This document shows positions 17,630 to 26,791 of a DNA stretch of 64,000 nt, one piece after another; position 1 is the first letter of the stretch; every line of letters starts with the position of its first letter. The stretch spans positions 62,001 to 126,000 of the forward strand of contig NZ_PJBE01000012.1 of assembly GCF_002836205.1 (NCBI RefSeq), given 5' to 3'. The position numbers and the translations under genes are program-made. The notes below the pieces were generated by a model. It was not told the origin of the DNA, searched no databases, and saw only the letters and a list, made by a program, of their open reading frames with translations. Source of the DNA: Shewanella sp. Choline-02u-19. GTDB taxonomy: Bacteria > Pseudomonadota > Gammaproteobacteria > Enterobacterales > Shewanellaceae.

Positions 17630-18409
17630 ATGAAGCTTAGCGTGGTCTTGCTGTCGGTTCTAATGCCATTGTTGCTACTAAGCAAAGCGGCGGTTGCGAC
17701 TGAGGATGTGCCGGCAATAGCGGCAGCATCGAGTATCAAGTTTGCCTTAGATGATGTGGCGAAGCAGTTTAATCAAGATACGGGTGGAAAAGTACGGATC
17801 ACCTATGGTTCGTCGGGTAATTTTGTTGCCCAGATAAAGCATGGAGCACCGTTTGAAATTTTTCTTTCGGCTGACGAGCGCTACACCAATCAACTTGCGA
17901 GTGCCGGCCAAACTCAAGGCAAAGGGATCGTTTATGCGGTAGGCAAGCTTGCGCTTGCAGCCCCTAAAACCTCACCGTTGGTCTTAGATGAAAATCTCGA
18001 TGGACTTAAGCAGCTCATGGACACTCAAGCACTTAAGCGTTTTGCTATTGCCAATCCCGACCATGCACCTTATGGCGAACGAGCCAAAGAAGCGTTGCAA
18101 AACTTAGGTTTATGGCAAAAGATTCAACCACAACTTATTTTTGGTGAGAACGTATCGCAAGCGGCACAGTTTGCGTTAAGTGGCTCAACTCAAGGTGGCT
18201 TAATCGCATTATCGCTGGCGTCAGCAGAGCGCTTTAAGAGCCGAGCAAATTATGTGGTTATCCCTCAATCTTTATATAGCCCACTGAAACAACGCATGGT
18301 ATTGACCCTAAAAGCGGGCCAAACAGCGAACGAATTCTATCACTATATTCAAACCGACAAAGCGCAGCATATCTTTGCTGAGTATGGTTTTGGCAAAGCG
18401 GTTAACTAA
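17630..18409 (+). CDS. modA: Molybdate ABC transporter, periplasmic binding protein
   Basis: This 259-residue protein has a signal peptide at residues 1-24 and binds molybdate (often also tungstate) for ModBC. Family marks are the oxyanion-binding start AAASSIKFALDDVAKQF, YGSSGNFVAQIKHGAPFEIFLSAD and IANPDHAPYGERAKEAL. The ATG at 17630 is used rather than the adjacent in-frame TTG at 17627. Its stop codon overlaps the modB start (TAATG), and it follows moaE closely, so cofactor synthesis and molybdate uptake appear to share an operon. Confidence 0.93.
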   Translation: MKLSVVLLSVLMPLLLLSKAAVATEDVPAIAAASSIKFALDDVAKQFNQDTGGKVRITYGSSGNFVAQIKHGAPFEIFLSADERYTNQLASAGQTQGKGIVYAVGKLALAAPKTSPLVLDENLDGLKQLMDTQALKRFAIANPDHAPYGERAKEALQNLGLWQKIQPQLIFGENVSQAAQFALSGSTQGGLIALSLASAERFKSRANYVVIPQSLYSPLKQRMVLTLKAGQTANEFYHYIQTDKAQHIFAEYGFGKAVN

Positions 18410-19089
18410 TGGATTGGGAAGCACTTTGGCTATCAATTAAACTCAGTACTGTCACCGTCGTAATATTGGTGCCAATGGCTATTTTAGCCGGACGTTTCTT
18501 GGCTTATCGTCAATTTCGCGGTAAGTCTTGGGTCGAGGCTTTGGTTATGGTGCCGTTAGTGTTACCACCGACAGTGATTGGTTATTATCTATTGGTCGGT
18601 TTGGGCAGTGAGTCCTGGCTAGGACAGATGCTAGAGCAGCTGCTCGGACATCAATTAGTGTTTCATTTTTCAGGGCTGGTAGTCGCTTCTATTTTTATCA
18701 ATATCCCGTTTGCTATTCAGCCTATTCAACGTGCTTTTGAAGCCGTACCCGAAGATGTGCGTGATGCCGCTGCTTGCTGTGGTATGAGCCGCACTAAAGC
18801 GCTATTTAAAATTGAGTTACCTATGGTGTGGCCGGGCGTATTAACGGCAATGGTGCTGTGTTTTTCCCATGTATTAGGGGAATTCGGTGTCGTGTTAATG
18901 ATGGGCGGTAATATTGCGGGTGAAACTAAAACCATTGCCATCTCTATTTATGACAGCGTACAGGCGTTTGATTTTGCCAGTGCGGGGAATATGTCATTGG
19001 TGCTATTACTATTTGCGATTACGGTATTGGCACTGACCACCAGTTTGTCACGACGAGTCGGAGGTAAGCATGTCTCAAGTCGTCGCTGA
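18409..19089 (+). CDS. modB: Molybdate ABC transporter permease
   Basis: This 226-residue inner-membrane protein has about five transmembrane helices and the permease loop signature DAAACCGMSRTKALFKIELPMVWPG (EAA motif, about residues 118-142) that contacts ModC. It overlaps modA by one base and modC by 20 bases, indicating coupled translation. GVVLMMGGNIAGETKTIAISIYD is the typical ModB C-terminal block. Confidence 0.94.
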   Translation: MDWEALWLSIKLSTVTVVILVPMAILAGRFLAYRQFRGKSWVEALVMVPLVLPPTVIGYYLLVGLGSESWLGQMLEQLLGHQLVFHFSGLVVASIFINIPFAIQPIQRAFEAVPEDVRDAAACCGMSRTKALFKIELPMVWPGVLTAMVLCFSHVLGEFGVVLMMGGNIAGETKTIAISIYDSVQAFDFASAGNMSLVLLLFAITVLALTTSLSRRVGGKHVSSRR

Positions 19090-20185
19090 TCTATTTTGTC
19101 GAATTAAACAAACCGAACATATCACTATTGATGCGGAATTTACCTGTAAAGCGGGTGAAGTGCTGGCGGTGGTTGGACCGTCGGGTGGCGGTAAGTCAAC
19201 GCTGTTGCGGATGATAGCTGGCTTAAATAAACCGCAGTCTGGCGAGATCCGTTATGGACAAACCAGCTGGTATTGCGATAAAAAGTCGATACAGCTGAGT
19301 CCACAACAACGGCATTTAGGCTATGTGCCGCAGCACTTTGGTTTGTTTCCCAATTTAACCGCGTTAGAAAATGTGATCGCGGCATTAGACCATATTCCCA
19401 AATCTGAACGTGCGACGCGGGCTAAAGATTGGTTAGAGCGGGTTAATCTACATGGGTTACCCGACAGACTGCCAGCGCACCTTTCTGGCGGTCAGCGACA
19501 ACGGGTGGCATTGGCGCGTGCATTAGCACGTGAGCCCTCAGTCTTGCTGCTTGATGAACCCTTTTCTGCTGTGGATAGAGAAACTCGTGAGCGCTTGTAT
19601 TTAGAGCTTGCTCGCTTGAAAGAGCAGTTAGCGATCCCAGTGATTATGGTCACTCATGATCTTAATGAGGCATTGCTATTGGCTGATAACATGATTTTGA
19701 TCAGCCAAGGAAAAATGTTACAGCAAGGCCATCCACGAGAAGTGCTGACTCGGCCGCGCGACGAAGCCGTAGCAAAGCAGATGGGATTGCGTAATATCTT
19801 TGACGCCTATGTTATTGCACAGGAGGAAGAGCGGCAGATCACTTGGCTTAAGTTTGGTGATCATCTTATCGCCAGCACTTACTTTGAGAGCCTAAATGTT
19901 GGCGCAAAAGTGCGCTGGGTGATCCCCAATCAAGGCGTTAGATTTAATTCGATTAAAAAAGGCCGTTTGTGCCGTAGCTTTAATAAGCTCGATATTACCA
20001 TTGATTCGATGCTAGTGATGGGCGAAACGGTACGAATTCTGGCGAGTGTTGTGGGCGTAAAGCATAAAATTAACGCCGAAGTGCCATTACACTTAGCCCA
20101 AAAGCTGGAACTTGTAGAGGGCGGCGAAACGACGGTGGCGCTAAAATCTGAATTGATCCATATTTTGGAACCTAATACCGAATAA
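19070..20185 (+). CDS. modC: Molybdate ABC transporter ATPase
   Basis: This 371-residue ATPase has Walker A GPSGGGKST (about residues 35-43), the Q-loop, the ABC signature LSGGQRQR, Walker B LLLDEPF and the switch histidine in MVTHD. The C-terminal region after about residue 290 resembles the TOBE/MOP domain of ModC proteins, which lets cytoplasmic molybdate inhibit transport. It is the last gene of the moa-mod run; I found no clear terminator after it. Confidence 0.94.
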   Translation: MSQVVADLFCRIKQTEHITIDAEFTCKAGEVLAVVGPSGGGKSTLLRMIAGLNKPQSGEIRYGQTSWYCDKKSIQLSPQQRHLGYVPQHFGLFPNLTALENVIAALDHIPKSERATRAKDWLERVNLHGLPDRLPAHLSGGQRQRVALARALAREPSVLLLDEPFSAVDRETRERLYLELARLKEQLAIPVIMVTHDLNEALLLADNMILISQGKMLQQGHPREVLTRPRDEAVAKQMGLRNIFDAYVIAQEEERQITWLKFGDHLIASTYFESLNVGAKVRWVIPNQGVRFNSIKKGRLCRSFNKLDITIDSMLVMGETVRILASVVGVKHKINAEVPLHLAQKLELVEGGETTVALKSELIHILEPNTE

Positions 20186-20295
20186 ACGGTTTAGCAATAA
20201 ACTCCAACGTATGATCAAAGTTTAATCTTTACGTCACCTTGGTGTTATGTGTTTTGTCATAGTATGACTCCTAATCTAAACGAGGTGTTTATCCG

Positions 20296-20646
20296 ATGAC
20301 AAAATTGTTAACCGGTTCAATTATTCTTTCTGCTGTATTAACCTTGCCTGCAGTGGCTGCTTATAATGGTCCTGGAGTGGCAAGTCATGCTACAACGGCT
20401 GCTGATGCAGCTAAAGCAAAAGACGATACACCCATTGAGTTGACGGGTTATCTAGTCAAAAGTTTAGGTGATGAAAAATACCTGTTTCGCGATCAAAGCG
20501 GCGAGGTAGAGGTCGAGATAGACAATGCATTGTGGCGTGAAATAGAAGTCACTAGCGACACCAAGGTCACATTGATTGGTGAAGTTGATGATGAATGGAA
20601 TGGCATTGAAATAGAGATCGACAGTATGCGTCTGGTTTCTCAATAA
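20296..20646 (+). CDS. YgiW/YdeI-family periplasmic OB-fold protein
   Basis: This 116-residue protein has a signal peptide (cleavage near AVAAYNGPG) and a bacterial OB-fold (BOF) domain, recognised by DTPIELTGYLVKSLGDEKYLFRDQSGEVEVEIDN and ending in EIDSMRLV. E. coli homologues are linked to stress tolerance and to a two-component system next door. Here it is followed at 43 bases by a PepSY protein, a response regulator and a kinase, the same type of neighbourhood, so it is a likely output or partner of that system. Confidence 0.85.
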   Translation: MTKLLTGSIILSAVLTLPAVAAYNGPGVASHATTAADAAKAKDDTPIELTGYLVKSLGDEKYLFRDQSGEVEVEIDNALWREIEVTSDTKVTLIGEVDDEWNGIEIEIDSMRLVSQ

Positions 20647-20689
20647 TTGTTTATTAGTATGATTTAGCGTTTTATTTTTTGGAGGAGCC

Positions 20690-21211
20690 ATGGCTCGTTG
20701 GCTGGTGGGATTGTTATTAGTATCAGGTAGTGCATTGGCAGGCCAAGGTCTGTATCCGCTCATGTCGACGGGAGATTACCCATCGCCGATAGAAATGATA
20801 CAAAAGCTAGAGCTACTGCACCCTGGGGTGATCTCTGAATTTGAAGCAGAGCTCGATAATGGAGAACTCATTTACGAGTTTAAGATGATCGATCCGCAAG
20901 CAAAAACAATTACTGAATATGAATACCGTGCAATTGATGGCAGCCTTAAAGTGCGTGATATTGGGCGTTTAAAAAATGATGATAAGGACGAACTTGCTGG
21001 CATAATGATGCTGCAGCAAAGTGGGTTAACATTTTCTGAAATGTTAACCCTTGTTTGTAAAGACAGCACGGGGCATTTGGTCAAGGCAGAGGTCGATAAT
21101 GACCTTGGAATAAGCTATATAGAGTTAGAAATGTTAGATGCCGAAGGTAAACGAAAGTTAGCCTTCGATATGGAAAATAAGCAATTACTACCACTGCTCA
21201 AATGGGATTAA
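20690..21211 (+). CDS. Periplasmic PepSY-like protein
   Basis: This 173-residue protein has a signal peptide (ALAGQGLYP) and two weak repeats of a PepSY-like fold, one around residues 25-80 (GELIYEFKMIDPQAKTITEYEYRA) and one around 105-170 (ISYIELEMLDAEGKRKLAFDME). GGAGGAG is immediately upstream of its ATG. It lies three bases before the response-regulator gene, so it probably acts as a periplasmic partner of the kinase; this role is inferred from position. Confidence 0.7.
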   Translation: MARWLVGLLLVSGSALAGQGLYPLMSTGDYPSPIEMIQKLELLHPGVISEFEAELDNGELIYEFKMIDPQAKTITEYEYRAIDGSLKVRDIGRLKNDDKDELAGIMMLQQSGLTFSEMLTLVCKDSTGHLVKAEVDNDLGISYIELEMLDAEGKRKLAFDMENKQLLPLLKWD

Positions 21212-21214
21212 AGC

Positions 21215-21892
21215 ATGAAAATACTCATGGTTGAAGACGATGCGACTACCATCGAATACGTTGTAAAAGGATTTATTGAGCAGGGGCACAATATTGAAAC
21301 GGCCACCGACGGTCACCAAGGATTACTGCTAGCGACCAGCATGAAGTATGACTTGATCATTTTAGACCGCATGCTACCCCAACTTGACGGGCTTAAGCTA
21401 TTAGCAGCATTGCGTGCGACGGGCAGCCAAACACCAGTACTTATTTTATCGGCATTGAGTCATGTGGATGAACGCGTTAAAGGTTTACGCGCTGGTGGCG
21501 ATGATTATATGACTAAGCCATTTGCGTTTTCTGAGCTATTGGTGCGTGCCGAAAAGTTGATGCAACGCGGTGAGTCACAACCCATGGTGACCAGCTTAAA
21601 TGTTGGCCCATTGGCGATTGAGCTGCTGACCCGAAAAGTCACATTGGACGGGCAAGAGATCTTGCTACAGCCTAAAGAGTTTCAGTTACTAAAATACCTT
21701 ATGGAACATGAGAATCAAGTCATAAGTCGTACACTGTTATTTGAAGCAGTATGGGATTATCACTTTGATCCACGTACCAATGTTATCGATGTACATATTG
21801 CTAAGCTTAGACGTAAGTTTGAAGAGTTAGGCCATGGTGAGTTGATTGAAACCGTCCGAGGGGCTGGTTATCGCCTACGCCAAGGGCATTAA
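21215..21892 (+). CDS. OmpR-family response regulator (QseB/PmrA type)
   Basis: This 225-residue regulator has a receiver domain with acidic pocket E7-D8-D9, phospho-acceptor D51 (LIILDRM) and conserved K101-region KPF, followed by a winged-helix DNA-binding domain (from about residue 128; LLFEAVWDYHFDPRTNVIDVHIAKLRRK). It overlaps the kinase gene by 47 bases. Its likely targets are its own operon and the YgiW-like gene upstream. Confidence 0.93.
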   Translation: MKILMVEDDATTIEYVVKGFIEQGHNIETATDGHQGLLLATSMKYDLIILDRMLPQLDGLKLLAALRATGSQTPVLILSALSHVDERVKGLRAGGDDYMTKPFAFSELLVRAEKLMQRGESQPMVTSLNVGPLAIELLTRKVTLDGQEILLQPKEFQLLKYLMEHENQVISRTLLFEAVWDYHFDPRTNVIDVHIAKLRRKFEELGHGELIETVRGAGYRLRQGH

Positions 21893-23198
21893 GCCATACC
21901 AAAGTAGTGCGTGGCGCATTACGATTATTTTCTCTGCATTGGTGACGGTGATTATTGGCACCTTGCTATTGGGGATGTATCGTCAGTTGATTAATGAACA
22001 AGAGTTTCAACTCGATCAACACCTCAATGCCGAGAAAACCCGCTATCAACAGATGGCACTCACGCTTGATAGGCACAGTTTTGCTACGCAAGTCCGCAGT
22101 GCCGACCCTAAAGTCGCCTTAATCGTATGGCGCAACTCCTTCGATCTTATTGGCTCATTAAGCATGATCCCCAAAGACATGCCTATGCTGCCCGAAAAAC
22201 GTGAGTTTCCCGTTTTTAAGGGCGGAGCCGATAAATTGCACATTCTTACTGGTGGCATGGTGATGACACGTTATGGCCCGGTATTGGTTGCGACTCGAGT
22301 GGATCAGTTAGGGACGTTAATCGACAAATTCACCAATGCGGCGATTACCGCGTTAATGTTAACAGTTGTATTAACGTTAGCGCTTGGCTATCTGTTTTCC
22401 AAGGCTATTTTGCGGAGATTAGTGCAATATAATCGACTGAGTGAACAGGTGGAACAAGGGCAATATTCGACGCGATTACCTGTTAGTTGGCGGCAAGATG
22501 AGTTTGATATGCTGGCACAACAATTTAACCGAGTGTTAGATACTTTAGAAAAAAATCTCGCGGCGGTGCGCGGCGTGACGGACAATATTGCGCATGATCT
22601 GCGTACACCGCTATCTCATTTGCGTATCGGCTTAGAGCAGTTGCCAGAAAAGCCTGAAGAGGAATTAGCTGAGGGTTGCGCTATCATCACTGAAGAACTT
22701 GATCACTGTTTGGCGACATTCGACGCCATGCTGTCGCTCACTCGAATAGAAGAGGGCCAGCAAACATTAGAACTACAGTCACTGAGTTTGCAACATATCT
22801 GCCGAGATCTATTTGAGATGGCAGAGGTGATGGCCGAATATAATGGCCAGTCGCTTAAATTAATGGCCGGTGAAGAGTTTAGCGTTAGCGGTGATAAGTA
22901 TTTACTTTTCCAGGCATTATTTAATTTGGTCGACAACGCGATTAAATACTCAGGTGAAGGTGCAACGATCATTATTTCGCAAAACCGCAATGTTATTTCA
23001 ATTCAAGATAATGGCCCAGGGATCCCCGCAGGCTCACGCGATAAAGTCTTCGAGCGCTTAGTCCGCTTAGATCCAAGCAGACATCATAAAGGTACCGGTT
23101 TAGGTTTATCTATGGTTAAGGCGATTCTGTCGCGCCATAATGCTAAAATCGCCTTAATGGATAACCAACCGGGGCTTAAAGTGCAAATTACTTTTTGA
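21846..23198 (+). CDS. Membrane sensor histidine kinase
   Basis: This kinase of up to 450 residues has two membrane helices (about 23-45 and 163-185), a small periplasmic loop, a HAMP region, the phospho-acceptor His250 in IAHDLRTPLSHL, and an ATPase domain with N-box LVDNAIKYS and G-box HKGTGLGLSMVKAIL. No ATG precedes the first helix in this frame. The TTG at 21846, four bases after GGTGAG and inside the regulator gene, is the best start I can see; the true start could lie nearer the regulator stop codon. Strong overlap implies coupled translation with the regulator. Confidence 0.88.
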   Translation: MKPSEGLVIAYAKGIKPYQSSAWRITIIFSALVTVIIGTLLLGMYRQLINEQEFQLDQHLNAEKTRYQQMALTLDRHSFATQVRSADPKVALIVWRNSFDLIGSLSMIPKDMPMLPEKREFPVFKGGADKLHILTGGMVMTRYGPVLVATRVDQLGTLIDKFTNAAITALMLTVVLTLALGYLFSKAILRRLVQYNRLSEQVEQGQYSTRLPVSWRQDEFDMLAQQFNRVLDTLEKNLAAVRGVTDNIAHDLRTPLSHLRIGLEQLPEKPEEELAEGCAIITEELDHCLATFDAMLSLTRIEEGQQTLELQSLSLQHICRDLFEMAEVMAEYNGQSLKLMAGEEFSVSGDKYLLFQALFNLVDNAIKYSGEGATIIISQNRNVISIQDNGPGIPAGSRDKVFERLVRLDPSRHHKGTGLGLSMVKAILSRHNAKIALMDNQPGLKVQITF

Positions 23199-23254
23199 TA
23201 CCCATACCTGTTGGTTGTTAAAACATTTTGTCTGTTTGGTAGGGTTTTCTCTTT

Positions 23255-23929
23255 ATGTATCAAGTTATTGCTGACGAAGCCGATTTTATTATTATCAATA
23301 AATCGGCCAACGTCCATTTCCACAGTCAAGATGGTTCCGCTGGGGTTGTTGCTCAAGCTGAGCTAGATCTGGGTATAAAACTGTATTCGGTACATCGATT
23401 AGACACATTGACGTCTGGCTTGCTCATTTTAGCCAAGTCATCAGCTGCAGCAGCTGAATTTACCCGTCAATTCAGTGAACACAAAATTCAAAAGTACTAT
23501 TTGGCACTGGCACAAGGCAAGCCCAAAAAGAAACAAGGTTGGGTCATTGGCGATATGGCCAAGTCACGCCGCAGCATGCACAAATTACTGCGCACCACGG
23601 TTAACCCTGCAATCACTCAATTCTTTTCACAATCGGTAGCTGACGGTTTACGCCTTTATTTACTTAAACCGTTAAGCGGTAAAACTCACCAGCTTAGAGT
23701 GGCATTAGCCAGTATTGGAGTGCCAATTTTAGGTGACGAACTCTATGGTGGTGCGGCATCAGATAGAGGCTATCTGCATGCCTACAGTTTGTACTTTAAC
23801 TATAAAAATAAAGCCTACCAGTTCAGTATGCCTCCTCAATCCGGTGTTGCTTTTAATAGTGAAGCATTTTCTAAGCAGTTAGCACTGTGGTCGCAGCCCG
23901 AAAGTTTGAACTGGCCTAAAGCGAAGTAA
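23255..23929 (+). CDS. RluA-family pseudouridine synthase-like protein
   Basis: This 224-residue protein matches the RluA class by the catalytic motif HRLDTLTSGLLIL (the Asp is the nucleophile) and by GKTHQLRVALASIGVPILGDELYGG near the C-terminus. It is shorter than RluA/RluC/RluD and lacks an S4 domain, resembling a small subfamily of unassigned Rlu-type proteins. The target RNA is unknown. The ATG is 56 bases after the kinase stop codon. Confidence 0.88.
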   Translation: MYQVIADEADFIIINKSANVHFHSQDGSAGVVAQAELDLGIKLYSVHRLDTLTSGLLILAKSSAAAAEFTRQFSEHKIQKYYLALAQGKPKKKQGWVIGDMAKSRRSMHKLLRTTVNPAITQFFSQSVADGLRLYLLKPLSGKTHQLRVALASIGVPILGDELYGGAASDRGYLHAYSLYFNYKNKAYQFSMPPQSGVAFNSEAFSKQLALWSQPESLNWPKAK

Positions 23930-24085
23930 ATTTACTTGTCTTTCAACGCTAAGTTTGAAATATGCAGGACTTAAGGAATATCTAAGCTTACACATTCACA
24001 ATCTAGTGGATTACGAGTAGGATAGTGCCCTGAAAAGTTAAGCCTTAATCGGCGTATAATTAACACTAAACATGAGTAGATAATT

Positions 24086-24568
24086 GTGCATAAACGAGCC
24101 ATATACCCAGGAACATTTGATCCCGTGACTAATGGTCATGCTGATCTTATTGAGCGTGCTGCCAAATTATTTAAACATGTTGTTATTGGCATTGCTGCTA
24201 ACCCCTCTAAAAAGCCGCGCTTTACGCTGAGTGAGCGAGTGGAACTATTAAAAATAGTGACAGCACATTTAGATAATGTGGAAGTGGTTGGTTTTTCAGG
24301 GCTGCTGGTGGATTTTGCCAAAGAGCAACGAGCTAGTGTGTTAGTTCGAGGCTTGCGAGCTGTTTCAGATTTTGAGTATGAATTCCAATTGGCGAATATG
24401 AATCGCCGTCTTAGCCCCGATCTAGAAAGTGTGTTTTTAACCCCAGCAGAGGAGAACTCGTTTATCTCTTCGACTCTGGTTAAAGAGGTTGCTCATCACG
24501 GTGGTGATGTGAGCCAGTTTGTCCATGCTGAAGTTGCTAATGCACTAATGAATAAAGAAAAAGGTTAA
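24086..24568 (+). CDS. coaD: Phosphopantetheine adenylyltransferase
   Basis: This 160-residue enzyme catalyses the fourth step of coenzyme A synthesis, adding AMP from ATP to 4'-phosphopantetheine. It shows YPGTFDPVTNGH (the nucleotidyltransferase H/TxGH motif), LVRGLRAVSDFEYEFQLANMNR and the ISSTLVKE C-terminal motif. The start is a GTG with a weak ribosome site; no in-frame ATG is available upstream of the conserved start. Length is as expected (E. coli 159). Confidence 0.96.
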   Translation: MHKRAIYPGTFDPVTNGHADLIERAAKLFKHVVIGIAANPSKKPRFTLSERVELLKIVTAHLDNVEVVGFSGLLVDFAKEQRASVLVRGLRAVSDFEYEFQLANMNRRLSPDLESVFLTPAEENSFISSTLVKEVAHHGGDVSQFVHAEVANALMNKEKG

Positions 24569-24578
24569 GACTCCGACC

Positions 24579-26072
24579 ATGATAAAGCGTGTTTTATTGA
24601 TCAATATTAGGCTGTTGGCACTATTTGCCGTTTGTTATTCTGCCATCATTAGCGCAGCCCCTTGGGTGGATACATCCGATATCTATTTACGAGCCGATAT
24701 TCAAGCATTGGCCGATGCAGGTGTGATTACGGCCCCCGTCAATACCTATCCGTTAATGTGGTCGGGTATCGGTGATGATTTGGCTAACATTGAGCCATCA
24801 ACACTTTCGCCTGCCTTAGTGGACGCATTCTCTCGGGTGAACTTCAACTACCGTAATGCCGTCGGCAATCGTGGCAATACCCGTATCAAGTTTGCTGCTG
24901 CCAGTGATGCCGCGAGATTCCAACATTTTGGCTCTGATTATAGAGAACAAGGTGAGGCGACTGCATCATACGAGTACTTGGGCGATAGATTTGCTTATAA
25001 AGTTTCCACGTCAGCTAACTACGATCCTGCCGATGATAAATCGCTACGTTTCGATGATTCCTATCTTGCGATGGTCATGGGTAACTGGATGGTGACACTT
25101 GGCGCGGTTGAGCAATGGTGGGGACCTGGATTTGACTCTTCACTGCACAAGTCCAATAACGCCAGACCAATGCCTTCACTGATGTTGAGTCGCAATAATG
25201 CTCAAGCATTTGAAACACCTTGGTTATCTTGGATTGGGCCGTGGAACTTTACTGCGGGTGTTAGCAGGATGGAAGAGGAGCGTGCAGTCCCCAACACGCT
25301 GATGTGGAACTTGCGTGGCTCAGTGCGTCCGTTTCGTCAGCTAGAGCTTGGTGTGTCTTGGACAACCCAGTTCTGTGGTGATGGGGAAGAGTGTTCTTTT
25401 GAAAGTGCCTTTAAATCCATTACCGGTCAAAAAGATTGCCGTAACGAGGGAGCCGGCGGCTGTACCAATTATGGTAACCAAATCGCAGGCTACGATATAC
25501 GTTTTAGTGATACTTGGTATAACGTCCCGTTTGGCCTTTACTACGAAAGAACTTGCGAAGATTCAAAGGGCTCCATGCCTTGGGATATCGTCGACTGTGG
25601 CTCTATGTTTGGCGCAGACACGCGTTTCAACTTTGATGGTCAACAGTACAAGTTGTTTTTTGAATATACCGACACCATGGTTTTTTGTGGTGAAGATGAA
25701 AATGCATTTAACTGTTTTTACGAGCATTCAACTTACAAAAGTGGTTCACGTTATTATGGCCGTGCACTGGGTAGCACTTATGACAGTGACGCCAACGTGT
25801 ATGTATTAGGTCTAATTGGCCAATTCGCCAATAGCAAAGGCTTTACCTCTTTACTGCGTTACGCCCAACTTAATAAAGATGGTGCTAATGCGAATATCGA
25901 TTGGGCTCCTCAGCCTCCCAAAGAGGATTTGTTGATGCTAGAGCTTAGCTATCGCATGCCGATGTGGCAGGGCATGATGAGCGTAGGTGGAACGGTATCT
26001 CAATCGGAATTTGAGACGCAAGACAAAGAAACAGACGCGACGTTATTTGGTGCTTATGAATACCGTTTCTAG
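24579..26072 (+). CDS. Wzi-family outer-membrane capsule assembly protein
   Basis: This 497-residue protein has a signal peptide (ISAAPWVDTSD) and the Wzi N-terminal block DIYLRADIQALADAGVITAPVNTYPLMW, then a beta-barrel pattern ending in a terminal aromatic (GAYEYRF). In Klebsiella Wzi is an outer-membrane lectin that anchors group 1 capsule. An unusual feature is the number of cysteines in the middle (FCGDGEECSF, CRNEGAGGCTNY, CEDSKG...VDCGS, VFCGEDENAFNCF), probably disulfide-bonded surface loops. No capsule genes are nearby; it starts 10 bases after coaD. Confidence 0.85.
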   Translation: MIKRVLLINIRLLALFAVCYSAIISAAPWVDTSDIYLRADIQALADAGVITAPVNTYPLMWSGIGDDLANIEPSTLSPALVDAFSRVNFNYRNAVGNRGNTRIKFAAASDAARFQHFGSDYREQGEATASYEYLGDRFAYKVSTSANYDPADDKSLRFDDSYLAMVMGNWMVTLGAVEQWWGPGFDSSLHKSNNARPMPSLMLSRNNAQAFETPWLSWIGPWNFTAGVSRMEEERAVPNTLMWNLRGSVRPFRQLELGVSWTTQFCGDGEECSFESAFKSITGQKDCRNEGAGGCTNYGNQIAGYDIRFSDTWYNVPFGLYYERTCEDSKGSMPWDIVDCGSMFGADTRFNFDGQQYKLFFEYTDTMVFCGEDENAFNCFYEHSTYKSGSRYYGRALGSTYDSDANVYVLGLIGQFANSKGFTSLLRYAQLNKDGANANIDWAPQPPKEDLLMLELSYRMPMWQGMMSVGGTVSQSEFETQDKETDATLFGAYEYRF

Positions 26073-26107
26073 CGGTTTGACTGACGTCTGTTGCATTGCG
26101 ATACCCC

Positions 26108-26782
26108 GTGAATATTAAACTGGCCGTGAGGTTGCTTGGACTGTTATTTATCGCCATTTTAATCGGCGTTGCAGTGCAACAAGGTTTTTTTCAGCGTTTA
26201 AGTGATAGTCAGTGGGTTACTGATTACGTCGAACAGCATGGTTCGACGGCCGTCTCTGAGCTGGTATTAATGGGAGCGCTGTTCTCCTGTATTGGCGGGC
26301 CTAGGCAAGTACTAGCATTTGCTTTCGGTTATGCGCTCGGTGGTATAAATGGTGCAATCTTTGCCACTATCTCGGCCTTAATGGGCTGCATTATTTTATT
26401 CTATTTTTCCCGCTTTGTTTTTCGTGAGCAGATTAAACGTCGCTTCGAGCAAAAATTAGCACGGCTTGAAGCGTTGATCATCCACAAAACTTGGCTTAAA
26501 GCGTTGATGTTCCGCTTGTTGCCACTCGGCAGTAATTACATTACCAACCTCTTAGCAGGCACCACTTGTGTTAGTCCATGGCAGTTTTTTGTCGGCAGTG
26601 GTATTGGCTTTCTGCCACAAATGTTCATTTTTAGTTTTGCAGGTGCTGGGGTTAGCCTTAGCGATGAACATCACTTGCAATTGAGCGTGGGTTTATTTGC
26701 CGTGGCGCTATTGATTGGCTTATACCTTTATCGCACCCGACTCGGTAAAGAGCTTAAACAGGCGGTTAAAGAGCAAGATTGA
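26108..26782 (+). CDS. VTT-domain (TVP38/DedA-like) membrane protein
   Basis: This 224-residue protein has about five to six hydrophobic helices and the VTT/SNARE-associated pattern FSCIGGPRQVLAFAFGYALGGINGAIFATISALMG plus RLLPLGSNYITNLLAGTTCVSPWQFFVGSGIGFLPQ. Related proteins act in membrane lipid movement or homeostasis. The GTG at 26108 (MNIKLAVRL) fits the first helix; a TTG at 26096 is also possible, and neither has a strong ribosome site. It follows the Wzi gene on the same strand and converges on mutM. Confidence 0.82.
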   Translation: MNIKLAVRLLGLLFIAILIGVAVQQGFFQRLSDSQWVTDYVEQHGSTAVSELVLMGALFSCIGGPRQVLAFAFGYALGGINGAIFATISALMGCIILFYFSRFVFREQIKRRFEQKLARLEALIIHKTWLKALMFRLLPLGSNYITNLLAGTTCVSPWQFFVGSGIGFLPQMFIFSFAGAGVSLSDEHHLQLSVGLFAVALLIGLYLYRTRLGKELKQAVKEQD

Positions 26783-26791
26783 GTGCCGTGA

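Noticed and set aside
21846..22000. Frameshift at the regulator-kinase junction
   Set aside because: A TTG with GGTGAG upstream gives a complete kinase with both membrane helices, and overlapping regulator-kinase genes are common.
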